NCBI GenBank assembly: GCA_045345765.1
Contig: CP148265.1
Coordinates: 1,240,001-1,304,000, forward strand
Length of the DNA stretch: 64,000 nt
From: JAOARY01 sp045345765
GTDB lineage: Bacteria; Bacillota; Clostridia; Peptostreptococcales; Peptostreptococcaceae
Direction of reading: 5' to 3'
Shown here piece after piece: positions 28,205 to 36,996 of this stretch. The translations under genes and the position numbers were made by a program. The notes under the pieces were generated by a model. That model did no database searches, was not told where the DNA came from, and saw only the letters and a program-made list of their open reading frames with translations. The stretch's first letter is position 1. Each line of letters starts with the position of its first letter.

Positions 28205-28637
28205 AATGACTCCTCCTTTTGAATATCAATAATCTATCAATAAAAATTATACATTTAAGTCTATTTTTAGTTTTTTGTCTTTTTATTCAAACCTTATAAA
28301 GCAAATGAAAGCTTTTATTTAACTACTGTTTCTTTTGCTTTGTTTATCTTATGTCTTAATTATAGTCCTTAGTCTAAAGACAAGGTCAACATGTAAATTA
28401 AGTTTTTTTTCATATTTTTTTGGCTATTAATAGTCTCTAGCCTAGACTTTATGTTATTAAAATTGTTAATTATATATCTACATAAATCAAAATCCTTAAA
28501 AAAACATTTTCCTTGATTTTTTATTATTTTCTAAAAATTTTAAATAAAAAAAACATGGGGTAAACCCAAGAGTTATAGTATTATAATAAAAAACTCTTAA
28601 ATCCCCATATTTAAATATACACACTCTATATTTTAAT
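28205..28637. terminator. Intergenic region ending in a terminator (hairpin 28553-28612)
   Basis: AT-rich with no gene. Near the helicase 3' end ATGGGG/AAGAGTT arms pair with AACTCTT/CCCCAT, with an A-run on the left suitable for terminating the minus-strand helicase gene. Confidence 0.6.
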
Positions 28638-30071
28638 TTATTTTGATATTTTTTTGAATGTAAAACTCTTGCCTTTTAATTTCATATTTTTTAAATTCCT
28701 AAGCACCAAATCACCCTTGTTATTAAATATCTCTACATAAGAACAAGTAGTTTGTACCTCTATTATTCCAATATCATCCTTTTTAATATCTTTAATATTA
28801 AAAAGCATTCCTACAATATCAATATTTCTTATCTTTTTATTTTTACCACAATTAATTCTAATCTTCATTATATCTTTATTTAATTTATGTGATATATCTC
28901 TTTTCATCTTTGGCTTAGTCTTTAAAAATCTTTCAAACTCTTTCTTTGCTCTTTTAACTCTATCTTTATCAGGTAGATTTTCATATTTAATTTTTATATC
29001 ATAACTTTCCTTTACTTCATTTAACATCTGCATATCATCTGTAGTTATAAAAGATAAAGCTTCTCCTTTACTCTTATATCTTCCTGTTCTACCTATTCTA
29101 TGCACATAATTTTCCTTGTCTTCAGGAAAATCATAATTTATAACATGACTTATATCATCAACATGTATTCCTCTTGATGCAACATCTGTCGCTATTAAAA
29201 AATGAGCTAGATTCTTTTTAAAATCCAAGATATTATTTGTTCTTAAATCCTGACTCATTCCACCATGAAGTCCTAAGATGTGAAGTTCTTCTCTTTGTAA
29301 CTTCCTTAATATCTCATCAACCTTATCTCTTCTATTACAAAATATTATTGCCTTTTTGATTTTCTTTGTATATATAAGATTCTTTAAAGCTTTTATCTTT
29401 TCTTCTTCTTTAATCTTATAAAAAACTTCTTCTATATTATTTTTTTTAACCTCATCCTTTATATCAATTCTAATAGGATCAATCATTATCTCTTTACATA
29501 TCTCTTCTAATTCTTCTTCTATCGTTGCTGAAAATAACATAGTTCTTCTTTGTTCTTTTAATTTAGAAATTATATCTTTTACTTGATCCATAAATCCAAG
29601 GCTTAACATTTCATCAGCTTCATCTATTACTAAATACTCAATATCTTCTAAATTCAACGTATTTAATCTTATATGTTCCAAAGCTCTTCCTGGTGTAGCA
29701 CAAATAATATGAACTCTTTGTTTTAATTCATTTATCTGTATATTTAACGGTCTTCCACCAAGTAATGCTACTGTTTTTAATCTTTTTAATCTTCCAATCA
29801 TATTTGCTTCTTTTTGAATTTGAATGCAAAGCTCTCTTGTTGGCGTTATTATTAATGCCTTTGGATTTTTGCTTTCTATTTTCATATTTTCACATATAGG
29901 TATCAAAAATGCTGCTGTTTTCCCACTACCTGTTTTTGATTTTACTATTAAATCCTTATTATTTTTTAATTCTTTTATTACTTTTTCTTGTACCTTAGTC
30001 GCTCTTTTATAATCAATTATCTCTAATGCCTTTAATATATCTTTATCTATATTCAAATCTTTAAAATTCAT
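28638..30071 (-). CDS. DEAD-box RNA helicase with DbpA RNA-binding domain
   Basis: 477 residues. The core has a Q motif (YKRATKVQEKVI), motif I SKTGSGKTAAF, Ia PTRELCIQ, II VIDEADEML, III LFSATIEEE, and VI VHRIGRTGRYKSKG. After residue about 400 a DbpA-type RNA-recognition fold follows (KIRINCGKNKKIRNIDIVGMLF ... CSYVEIFN), which in DbpA/YxiN targets 23S rRNA hairpin 92. The likely role is ATP-dependent remodelling during large-subunit assembly. Start ATG; monocistronic, with terminator downstream. A second, longer DEAD-box protein is at 52073. Confidence 0.9.
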   Translation of the reverse strand: MNFKDLNIDKDILKALEIIDYKRATKVQEKVIKELKNNKDLIVKSKTGSGKTAAFLIPICENMKIESKNPKALIITPTRELCIQIQKEANMIGRLKRLKTVALLGGRPLNIQINELKQRVHIICATPGRALEHIRLNTLNLEDIEYLVIDEADEMLSLGFMDQVKDIISKLKEQRRTMLFSATIEEELEEICKEIMIDPIRIDIKDEVKKNNIEEVFYKIKEEEKIKALKNLIYTKKIKKAIIFCNRRDKVDEILRKLQREELHILGLHGGMSQDLRTNNILDFKKNLAHFLIATDVASRGIHVDDISHVINYDFPEDKENYVHRIGRTGRYKSKGEALSFITTDDMQMLNEVKESYDIKIKYENLPDKDRVKRAKKEFERFLKTKPKMKRDISHKLNKDIMKIRINCGKNKKIRNIDIVGMLFNIKDIKKDDIGIIEVQTTCSYVEIFNNKGDLVLRNLKNMKLKGKSFTFKKISK

Positions 30072-30470
30072 CTTCTACCTCACTTAAAAAAATCCATAAT
30101 AGTTAACAAGCTATTATATCATAAAGCCTATCTATATAAGACATAATTTTTAGATATATTATTTTTAAGTATTTTTTGAGTTCAAATAAGATAATAATTT
30201 TAATTATTTCATATTACTTTTTTACCATTTTGATATGATTCCTTTATATAAATAAATTTTTATACTAAAAATCATATATTATAATAGGCTATTGATATTT
30301 TTTATTTTTATTTAACTTTATGTATAAATTCCACTTATAAATGCATGCCCTTTCATAAGCTATAATCATTGAAAATACTTGTATATCTAAGGTCTCATTT
30401 TCTTGTTTTTCTAAGTTTTTATGCAGTTAAAATGTTATAATATAAAAAATACATAAGGGGAGGGACTTTA
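30072..30470. promoter_or_regulatory. Divergent intergenic region with a -10 for the 30471 gene
   Basis: TATAAT at 30436-30441 and AGGGGAGGGA before the ATG at 30471. No clear -35. The rest is AT-rich with nothing else seen. Confidence 0.5.
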
Positions 30471-30995
30471 ATGAATAAAGATGATAGTATTCTTTTTAAA
30501 ATGTTTAGTTTAATCGTTGGAGCTTTGATTTTAGTATTTTGTTTTATGACTTTCTTAGTCATTAATCATAATAAAGGACACTTTAGAAATGTTTCTTTAG
30601 ATGAATTTTATCATACAAAAACAAATCAAAATAACAAAATTGTTGTAATACAATTAGACGAAGAACAAAACAAAGAAATAGTATCCAAAATAAAGGAATT
30701 AGATGCTATAAGCAAGGATGAAAATCTAAATTCACCTGCTATAAATAATAATGAAAGTATCAAAAATGAAAAATCTAATGATGAGAAGAAAAAAATAGCA
30801 GAAGAATTTAAAAAGAAAATAAATGAAAGTTCAGTGAATCAAAATGGAGAAATAAAAAAATCTGTTTTGGATGAACTTAGTCAAAAAGAATCTATAAAGA
30901 AATTAGAAAAAGACAATAAAAACCCTTTAGAAACAAAGGAAGAGTATAAATCTATAAATGATTATTTAAAAAATAAAGAAAGCAATAAACACTAA
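30471..30995 (+). CDS. Membrane-anchored, Lys/Glu/Asn-rich protein of unknown function
   Basis: 174 residues. One N-terminal helix (MFSLIVGALILVFCFMTFLVI, residues about 10-31), then a short ordered stretch (VSLDEFYHTKTNQNNKIVVIQLDEEQNKEIVSKIKEL) and a long charged, probably disordered or coiled tail rich in Lys, Glu, Asn and Ser. ATG with GGGGAGGGA upstream. No family recognised. The tail probably faces outside. Single gene between its own promoter and the hairpin at 31080. Confidence 0.68.
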   Translation: MNKDDSILFKMFSLIVGALILVFCFMTFLVINHNKGHFRNVSLDEFYHTKTNQNNKIVVIQLDEEQNKEIVSKIKELDAISKDENLNSPAINNNESIKNEKSNDEKKKIAEEFKKKINESSVNQNGEIKKSVLDELSQKESIKKLEKDNKNPLETKEEYKSINDYLKNKESNKH

Positions 30996-31079
30996 TAATA
31001 ATGCTAAAGGAAATAAAAATAGCTAAATCAATATCAACCCCCCGTAGATATTGTATAAATTTTTGACTACATTTTACAC

Positions 31080-31114
31080 AAAAGAAAAAAGACCTATTAG
31101 GTCTTTTTTCTTTT
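31080..31114. terminator. Intrinsic terminator
   Basis: GAAAAAAGACC pairs with GGTCTTTTTTC around a TATTA loop, followed by TTTT; near-perfect and usable from both strands. Confidence 0.88.
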
Positions 31115-31239
31115 GGAAGTCTTTGATTAATCTAAAAAGGAATCTATATGTCATTAAAATCTATACTTCAAATTTATAATATTATCCCAAGTAAATCTAT
31201 TGATTTTGATGGGACTTTTTTATGAACTACACAAATATT

Positions 31240-31758
31240 TTAAACTTGTAAAACTTTCTTAGCAGCTTCAATAGCCTTGTCATAGTTAGGATGATTAGTT
31301 ACTTCACTCACATATTCAACATGTGTAACATTTCTATTTTCATCTAATACAACTATTCCTCTAGCTAAAAGTCTAAGTTCTTCTATTACAAAACCATATT
31401 TGCTACCAAAATCTAAATCTTTGTGATCTGATAATGTTATTACACTATCAATACCTTTAGCAGCACAATATCTAGCATGTGCAAAAGGTAAATCATTACT
31501 TATTGTAAGAATCTTAACATCCTTAAGTTCATGTGCTTTTTCATTAAATGTAGTTGTTTGTAAATCACAAACAGGAGTATCTATTGATGGTACTACACTT
31601 ATTATAACAGCCTTTTCCTTAACTTCTGAAAGTGAAAATGGTGATAAGTCACTCTTTAGACAAGTAAAATCTTTTGCCTTATCGTTAACTTTTACTTCTT
31701 CTCCAACTAAAGTCATTTTGTTTCCGCCCATAGTTATTACATCTGTTCTTCTTTGCAT
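31240..31758 (-). CDS. tpx: Thiol peroxidase
   Basis: 172 residues, the normal Tpx length. The peroxidatic Cys64 is in VPSIDTPVCDLQT and the resolving Cys98 in AHARYCAAKG, with GFVIEELRLLARGIVVLDENRNV later; all are diagnostic of atypical 2-Cys Tpx. It reduces hydrogen and alkyl hydroperoxides in the cytoplasm using thioredoxin. ATG with GGAGG 7 nt upstream. It fits an oxygen-sensitive anaerobe. Monocistronic. Confidence 0.96.
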   Translation of the reverse strand: MQRRTDVITMGGNKMTLVGEEVKVNDKAKDFTCLKSDLSPFSLSEVKEKAVIISVVPSIDTPVCDLQTTTFNEKAHELKDVKILTISNDLPFAHARYCAAKGIDSVITLSDHKDLDFGSKYGFVIEELRLLARGIVVLDENRNVTHVEYVSEVTNHPNYDKAIEAAKKVLQV

Positions 31759-31980
31759 TTTAAAACCTCCATAAATTTTTATTTATATTTATATTTTTAA
31801 TCATTTTTAATTTGTATTGATTTCATTTTCGTTTTATCTTGAGTTTATTATAATACAAATTCTCAATAAAAAAAAGTCTTTTTTTAAAATTTTTTTGGAA
31901 TTTTAAAATTATTTATAAAAAAAACTTGCTAAGCCCTCTATTTGTCACATTATTTTTTAAGAATTATTTTTATATTTTTC

Positions 31981-32457
31981 TTAAACTAATAAAACATCTT
32001 CTTCCAAAAGCTTTTCTTCTTTTATTATATTCATGATATATTCACCTAAGTTATTAGGGATCTCATGAATATAACCTTTAACCATTTTAGTATCTTCATC
32101 TATAAGTTCGAAATATCTGTATTCAAGCATATCCTTAACTTCTGCAATCTTATCCTTTATTTCTATTGGCTCTTTTAATTCATGATAAGATGTATCCAAA
32201 ACCCATACCTTATCGAAATAATTATCTTCTTTAAAAATATTTTTTGAATCTGTTTGTAAGTACCCTTCTTTCGCATAGTTTAATGATACTAATTTCTTAT
32301 TACATATACTAAATATGACATCATCTCTTCTTATTCTTTTTATTGTTGACCAATAAGTAACTTCTTTATTATTTTCATTTCTTTTTGGAGTCCATATAAG
32401 ACCCTTTTCCTTGTCTTTGCAATAATTATCATCATGAAAAATTATAAAATACTTCAC
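31981..32457 (-). CDS. Stand-alone EVE/PUA-like domain protein
   Basis: 158 residues. The N-terminal half (YFIIFHDDNYCKDKEKGLIW, then TPKRNENNKEVTYWSTIKRIRRDD, VIFSICNKKLVSLNYAKEGYLQ) resembles EVE/PUA-like modules found in front of HNH or other restriction nucleases, which in characterised cases read modified cytosine bases. The rest (VWVLDTSYHELKEPIEIKDKI ...) completes the fold; there is no nuclease domain. ATG with GAGGGGGG upstream. It lies immediately downstream, in the direction of array transcription, of CRISPR array A, so the position where other modules carry rpn is occupied by this gene. Assignment is by motif resemblance only. Confidence 0.65.
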   Translation of the reverse strand: MKYFIIFHDDNYCKDKEKGLIWTPKRNENNKEVTYWSTIKRIRRDDVIFSICNKKLVSLNYAKEGYLQTDSKNIFKEDNYFDKVWVLDTSYHELKEPIEIKDKIAEVKDMLEYRYFELIDEDTKMVKGYIHEIPNNLGEYIMNIIKEEKLLEEDVLLV

Positions 32458-32575
32458 AATAATCCCCCCTCTTATTTACTATATAAAATTTATCTACGCC
32501 ATAATTATCTACCCCGATACATGATTATTTAATAATATATTCCAAAATTAAAACAAAAATCTTTATTTTTAGCAA

Positions 32576-32610
32576 CAAAAAAACACCTACATAGTTAATG
32601 TAAGTGTTAG
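32576..32610 (-). terminator. Terminator downstream of CRISPR array A
   Basis: ACACCTACAT and ATGTAAGTGT form a stem; on the minus strand it ends in a T-run. Same position and similar sequence as the terminators after arrays B-D. Confidence 0.7.
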
Positions 32611-32640
32611 TAGCCAAAAGACTTTTTTTGTTCAATTTAT

Positions 32641-32867
32641 AATTTTTTTATGTGCACTAAAAAGTTCAATAATTTTTAGAAAAAGAAACAGTCAAATTTA
32701 TTTCTGAATTTCAAAACATAAAATGTAAGGGTTCAATTTTCCATTAGGTATATATCTAAATAAAGGATTTGCATTTCAAAACATAAAATGTAAGGGTTCA
32801 ATTAAAATCAAACCAGAATCTTATAGCGGTTTCGTACATTTCAAAACATAAAATGTAAGGGTTCAAT
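32641..32867 (-). CRISPR. CRISPR array A, 3 variant repeats plus a degenerate terminal repeat
   Basis: Repeats at 32838-32867, 32773-32802 and 32708-32737 read ATTGAACCCTTACATT...GAAAT on the minus strand; all three carry CCC where every other array has TTT. Spacers are 35 nt. A decayed trailer-end repeat occupies 32641-32670 (keeps the AAAAAGTTCAAT end in plus orientation), giving one more 37-nt spacer. Leader lies to the right. Confidence 0.93.
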
Positions 32868-33060
32868 GAAGACAGTTTCAACGTTTGTTTATTTTTAACA
32901 TCAGTATCCACCCCTTAATACTATCACATTTCTCACTAAAAATAAAGTAGGATTTTTTGTTTTTTTATTTTTTGCAAAAAATCGCACTCTATTTAAGTAA
33001 TCATAGTACTTATGTCAATTTGCAAGAAAAAAATCTCGATAATTTTATTTTTCACAAATA
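32868..33060 (-). promoter_or_regulatory. Leader of array A
   Basis: Starts GAAGACAGTTTCAACG next to the first repeat (plus-strand reading) and is nearly identical in arrays B and C. It holds a TGATAGTAT extended -10 candidate on the minus strand about 50 nt before the array (32918-32923). B and C have a GATTTTTTGCAAAAAATC palindrome near 130 nt; A has a slightly altered form. DNA continues to 33353 without a gene. Confidence 0.75.
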
Positions 33061-33360
33061 CAAAAATATCTTTTATATCTCTTATCCATACTCTCTTATA
33101 TCGATTTTGTATTTTATTCCTTTTTAACCATCTAAATTCCATTTTAATTTAATTCGACAATTTGTTTACTTTTTATGTTATTTATACTTTAACAGTCATT
33201 CATAAAAAATTTTACTTTGAATAATTTTATTCATTTTCATTGATTTTACTTATTTTTTTATAATATCATTTATTAATTTTTAATTCTAAATTAATTTCTA
33301 TTTCTTTATCTTTTTCTTTATTTTTGATTTGGATTTCACTTATATTTTTCCAACAAAAAA

Positions 33361-33393
33361 ATTATCAGATTTAATCTTTTTAATCTGATAGCC
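33361..33393 (-). terminator. Terminator of rpn1
   Basis: TATCAGAT pairs with ATCTGATA, 10 nt after the rpn1 stop region; equivalent hairpins follow rpn2, rpn3 and the rpn4 remnant. Confidence 0.75.
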
Positions 33394-33403
33394 TAACAAT
33401 TTA

Positions 33404-33679
33404 TTATTTATCTAAATTAATATTTTTTTCTTTATCTAAATAAACTTGCTTATATTCTTCTAAATTATTTTTTATATCCTTTACTTTGGATATTTTTAAT
33501 TTGCTATATTTTGCAACCAATTCTATGTTCATATTATCTTTAAGCATTTCTATTGCTGTAATTATAGATTTTTTTTCTGACCCTATTTTTTCACCTTTGG
33601 CTATTCCTTTCATTATGCCTTCAGCAAGTTTAGCTTCTAATCCTTCATTTATAACCCTTCCCATATTTGAAATCATCAT
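33404..33679 (-). CDS. Candidate internal gene: RpnS-like C-terminal domain of rpn1
   Basis: Inside rpn1 and in its frame, AGGAGG (33685-33690) stands 5 nt before ATG 33679 and 8 nt before a second ATG, giving a 91-residue protein that starts MMISNMGRVINEGLEAKLAE. This is a better ribosome site than that of the full-length gene. The same site is kept in rpn2 and rpn3. It matches the published gene-within-gene plan where the small product neutralises the long toxin. Expression is inferred from sequence only. Confidence 0.7.
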   Translation of the reverse strand: MMISNMGRVINEGLEAKLAEGIMKGIAKGEKIGSEKKSIITAIEMLKDNMNIELVAKYSKLKISKVKDIKNNLEEYKQVYLDKEKNINLDK

Positions 33680-34474
33680 ATCCACCTCCTGTGTCTCAAT
33701 AGTTTCATCAATTAATTCTATTAGTTTTTCCTTATTATCTAAGCTTGTGTTTTCAACTATTACGTTTTTGATCCATCTTAATAAGTTCTTTTTCTTATCT
33801 ATTTGTAGTCTCTTTATTACGCCTTTTATCGTTTCTAATCTCTTTACTATCAATTCTATATTATCTTCTTTATCCAAGTAGAATATTGTACTTACTACAT
33901 TGGCTATCTTCTTTAATTCTTCGTCATCCATTCTATGAATGTCAAATAATAAATAATTAAAATCTATTACATAGTCACTATACATTTCATGTGATTTTAT
34001 TACTTCCTTAAAACTTCTTGGTACATGCCAATTGTTTTCACCATTATATAATACTACTGGTATTACTGGTGGTAACCTAAATCCTTTTTGCTTCTTTGTA
34101 TTGTCGTCATGTTCATCTAAATACATTCTATAGATTTCACAGATATATAAAAATAGTCTTATTGGCATTCTATAGTCTACTTTTGATTGAAATTCTAATA
34201 ACATATATAGTATTACTTCTTCTCCATTTACATTTACCTTATATACTATATCGGCTTCTTCATCTTTAAAGTTACTTAGTATAAATTCTTTGTCTACTAG
34301 AACTAAGTCTTCTTTTTTTATATTTTTTACCCATTCTTCTTTTATAAAACTATTTAAGAAGTCTATCATATTGTCTTTGTTCTTAAATGTGTTTTTATAT
34401 CCTTGATCATGCTTTTTGTTTTTTATTATTTCTTTTGATTCTTCTATCTTTTCTTCCTTAGTTTTATTGTCCAA
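33404..34474 (-). CDS. Rpn family recombination-promoting nuclease (copy 1, RpnL)
   Basis: 356 residues, TTG start with AAGGAG 6 nt upstream. The PD-(D/E)XK-type core has HDQGYKNTFKN near the N-terminus, Asp75 (EEADIVYKV), Glu94 and Gln96 (MLLEFQSKVDYRMPIRLFLY) and PPVIPVVLYNGENNWHVP. The C-terminal quarter is helical with a variable Lys/Gly/Glu segment (EGIMKGIAKGEKIGSEKK). Rpn proteins cut DNA, promote RecA-independent recombination and have been reported as phage-defence toxins restrained by their own C-terminal fragment. Differs from copies 2 and 3 mainly at the variable segment and by a longer C-terminus (DKEKNINLDK). Lies between arrays B and A. Confidence 0.9.
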   Translation of the reverse strand: MDNKTKEEKIEESKEIIKNKKHDQGYKNTFKNKDNMIDFLNSFIKEEWVKNIKKEDLVLVDKEFILSNFKDEEADIVYKVNVNGEEVILYMLLEFQSKVDYRMPIRLFLYICEIYRMYLDEHDDNTKKQKGFRLPPVIPVVLYNGENNWHVPRSFKEVIKSHEMYSDYVIDFNYLLFDIHRMDDEELKKIANVVSTIFYLDKEDNIELIVKRLETIKGVIKRLQIDKKKNLLRWIKNVIVENTSLDNKEKLIELIDETIETQEVDMMISNMGRVINEGLEAKLAEGIMKGIAKGEKIGSEKKSIITAIEMLKDNMNIELVAKYSKLKISKVKDIKNNLEEYKQVYLDKEKNINLDK

Positions 34475-34509
34475 AATAAACTCCTTGATTTGCTTTTATT
34501 TATATCTAA

Positions 34510-34540
34510 ATTATATCATCATAAATTAATTTCAAAAAGT
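34510..34540 (-). promoter_or_regulatory. rpn1 promoter
   Basis: Minus-strand TGATATAAT (extended -10, TATAAT at 34515-34510) with TTTTTGAAA upstream. Identical in front of rpn2 and rpn3, so each rpn has its own promoter after the array terminator. Confidence 0.65.
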
Positions 34541-34577
34541 TTTTGTAAATTGATATCAAATATTTATTTTTGGACAT

Positions 34578-34610
34578 AAAAAAACACCTACATAAAAATG
34601 TAAGTTTTTT
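34578..34610 (-). terminator. Terminator of CRISPR array B
   Basis: On the minus strand ACTTACAT-TTTT-ATGTAGGTG then TTTTTTT, 14 nt after the last repeat. It separates array and rpn transcription. Confidence 0.85.
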
Positions 34611-34623
34611 AGTTATAAATCTA

Positions 34624-34851
34624 ATTTCAAAACATAAAATGTAAAAGTTCAATCTTTGCTATAGACGAATATCTAAATACTGTAGTAAAATTTCAAAACA
34701 TAAAATGTAAAAGTTCAATTGTGATAAAAAAACAATACAAGGCAAAAAGGGAAAAATTTCAAAACATAAAATGTAAAAGTTCAATATCTACAAGAATAGA
34801 TGTTGTGGAGTTTGGTTTAAAATTTCAAAACATAAAATGTAAAAGTTCAAT
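34624..34851 (-). CRISPR. CRISPR array B, 4 repeats
   Basis: Repeats at 34822, 34756, 34690 and 34624 (leader-proximal first), all of the TTT form identical to arrays 1 and 2; three 36-nt spacers. The leader-side repeat abuts GAAGACAGTTTC. Confidence 0.97.
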
Positions 34852-35340
34852 GAAGACAGTTTCAACGTTTGTTTATTTTTAACATCAGTATCCACCCCTT
34901 AATACTATCACATTTCTTACTAAAAATAAAGTAGGATTTTTTGTTTTTTGATTTTTTGCAAAAAATCGCACTCTATTTAAGTATTCATAGTACTTATGTC
35001 AATTTGCAAGAAAAAAATCTCGATAATTTTATTTTTCACAAATGCAAAAATATCTTCTATAGTTCTTATCCTTACTACCTTACATGAATTTTGTATTTTA
35101 TTCCTTTATAACCATCTTAATTCCATTTCGATTCAATTAGACAATTTGTTTACTTTTTATGTTATTTATACTTTAACAGTCATTCATAAAAAATTTTACT
35201 TTGAATAATTTTATTCATTTTCTTTTATTTTGCTTATTTTTTTATAATATCATTTATTAATTTTTAATTCTAAATTAATATCTATTTCTTTATCTTTTTC
35301 TTTATTTTTGATTTGGATTTCAATTATATTCTTGCAACAA
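34852..35340 (-). promoter_or_regulatory. Leader of array B and conserved non-coding DNA
   Basis: Nearly identical to leader C over its whole length, including the GATTTTTTGCAAAAAATC palindrome near 34950 and the TAGTAT -10 candidate. A 70-codon frame (34996-35208) is shared by B and C but has no ribosome site and is not taken as a gene. Confidence 0.75.
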
Positions 35341-35377
35341 AAAAACTATCAGATTTAATATTTTTTACCTGATAGTC
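35341..35377 (-). terminator. Terminator of rpn2
   Basis: ACTATCAG / CTGATAGT stem just after the rpn2 stop. Confidence 0.75.
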
Positions 35378-35394
35378 TAAAAACTAAAAATTTA

Positions 35395-35694
35395 TTATTT
35401 ATCTAAATAAACTTGCTTATATTCTTCTAAATTATTTTTTATATCCTTTACTTTAGATATATTTAATTTGCTATATTTTGCAACCAATTCTATGTTCATA
35501 TTATCTTTAAGCATTTCTATTGCTGTAATTATAGATTTTTTTTCTAATCCTATTTGTTCTCCTTTTGCTATCCCTTTTATTATTCCTATTTTTTCACCTT
35601 TTATTATCCCTCTTTTTTCGCCTTTCATTATTCCTTCAGCTAATTTAGCTTCTAGTCCTTCATTTATAACTCTACCCATATTTGAAATCATCAT
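35395..35694 (-). CDS. Candidate internal gene: RpnS-like C-terminal domain of rpn2
   Basis: AGGAGG (35700-35705) 5 nt before ATG 35694, in frame with rpn2; predicted 99 residues. It carries the expanded KGEK repeat, so the fragment is eight residues longer than that of rpn1. If RpnS inhibits only its cognate RpnL, this length change could set specificity. Confidence 0.7.
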   Translation of the reverse strand: MMISNMGRVINEGLEAKLAEGIMKGEKRGIIKGEKIGIIKGIAKGEQIGLEKKSIITAIEMLKDNMNIELVAKYSKLNISKVKDIKNNLEEYKQVYLDK

Positions 35695-36489
35695 ATCCAC
35701 CTCCTGTGTTTCAATAGTTTCATCAATTAATTCTATTAGTTTTTCCTTATTATCTAAGCTTGTGTTTTCAACTATTACATTTTTGATCCATCTTAATAAG
35801 TTCTTTTTCTTATCTATTTGTAGTCTCTTTATTACGCCTTTTATCGTTTCTAATCTCTTTACTATCAATTCTATATTATCTTCTTTATCCAAGTAGAATA
35901 TTGTACTTACTACATTGGCTATCTTCTTTAATTCTTCGTCATCCATTCTATGAATGTCAAATAATAAATAATTAAAATCTATTACATAGTCACTATACAT
36001 TTCATGTGATTTTATTACTTCCTTAAAACTTCTTGGTACATGCCAATTGTTTTCACCATTATATAATACTACTGGTATTACTGGTGGTAACCTAAATCCT
36101 TTTTGCTTCTTTGTATTGTCGTCATGTTCATCTAAATACATTCTATAGATTTCACAGATATATAAAAATAGTCTTATTGGCATTCTATAGTCTACTTTTG
36201 ATTGAAATTCTAATAACATATATAGTATTACTTCTTCTCCATTTACATTTACCTTATATACTATATCGGCTTCTTCATCTTTAAAGTTACTTAGTATAAA
36301 TTCTTTGTCTACTAGAACTAAGTCTTCTTTTTTTATATTTTTTACCCAATCTTCTTTTATAAAACTATTTAAGAAATCTATCATATTGTCTTTGTTCTTA
36401 AATGTGTTTTTGTATCCTTGATCATGCTTTTTGTTTTTTATTGTTTCTTTTGATTCTTCTATTTTTTCTTCCTTAGTTTTATTATCCAA
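35395..36489 (-). CDS. Rpn family recombination-promoting nuclease (copy 2, RpnL)
   Basis: 364 residues, TTG start and AAGGAG as in copy 1. The N-terminal 290 residues are almost identical to copies 1 and 3, with the same Asp75, Glu94 and Gln96. The variable C-terminal segment is the longest of the three: KGEKRGIIKGEKIG followed by IIKGIAKGEQIGLEKK, i.e. extra GIIKGEK units. The change is in frame, so this is repeat-number variation rather than decay. It lies between arrays C and B, with its own promoter and terminator. Confidence 0.9.
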   Translation of the reverse strand: MDNKTKEEKIEESKETIKNKKHDQGYKNTFKNKDNMIDFLNSFIKEDWVKNIKKEDLVLVDKEFILSNFKDEEADIVYKVNVNGEEVILYMLLEFQSKVDYRMPIRLFLYICEIYRMYLDEHDDNTKKQKGFRLPPVIPVVLYNGENNWHVPRSFKEVIKSHEMYSDYVIDFNYLLFDIHRMDDEELKKIANVVSTIFYLDKEDNIELIVKRLETIKGVIKRLQIDKKKNLLRWIKNVIVENTSLDNKEKLIELIDETIETQEVDMMISNMGRVINEGLEAKLAEGIMKGEKRGIIKGEKIGIIKGIAKGEQIGLEKKSIITAIEMLKDNMNIELVAKYSKLNISKVKDIKNNLEEYKQVYLDK

Positions 36490-36524
36490 AATAAACTCCT
36501 TGATTTGCTTTTATTTATATTTAA

Positions 36525-36555
36525 ATTATATCATCATAAATTAATTTCAAAAAGT
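36525..36555 (-). promoter_or_regulatory. rpn2 promoter
   Basis: TGATATAAT on the minus strand (TATAAT at 36530-36525) with TTTTTGAAA upstream, as for rpn1. Confidence 0.65.
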
Positions 36556-36591
36556 TTTTGTAAATTGATATAAATATTTATTTTTGGACAT

Positions 36592-36624
36592 AAAAAAACA
36601 CCTACATAAAAATGTAAGTTTTTT
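36592..36624 (-). terminator. Terminator of CRISPR array C
   Basis: Same stem (ACTTACAT/ATGTAGGTG) and T-run as the array B terminator. Confidence 0.85.
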
Positions 36625-36637
36625 AGTTATAAATCTA

Positions 36638-36996
36638 ATTTCAAAACATAAAATGTAAAAGTTCAATAAATATGATTGGTGCGATACAATAGATGTCAGA
36701 TATATTTCAAAACATAAAATGTAAAAGTTCAATAAAGATATTTTTTTCGGTATGATGATAATACCTCTATTTCAAAACATAAAATGTAAAAGTTCAATAG
36801 AGTCAAAACTTTTAGTCATGACTCAGGAAATATAATTTCAAAACATAAAATGTAAAAGTTCAATTGAAACATTACATTTCGCAGAAGTTGAAGTTATATC
36901 ATTTCAAAACATAAAATGTAAAAGTTCAATATTTTACGTTTCTATATCTATAATGATTATGGCATCATTTCAAAACATAAAATGTAAAAGTTCAAT
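36638..36996 (-). CRISPR. CRISPR array C, 6 repeats
   Basis: Repeats at 36967, 36901, 36835, 36769, 36704 and 36638 (leader-proximal first), identical TTT form; five spacers of 35-36 nt, none shared with B or D by eye. Confidence 0.97.

Noticed and set aside
34996..35208. 70-codon frame in leader B (and the same at 37141-37353)
   Set aside because: Conserved only because the whole leader is duplicated; no ribosome site, and the leader A equivalent does not keep it.
36547..36732. Minus-strand frame through array C
   Set aside because: Encodes the repeat translation (LNFYILCFEI) and crosses spacers.
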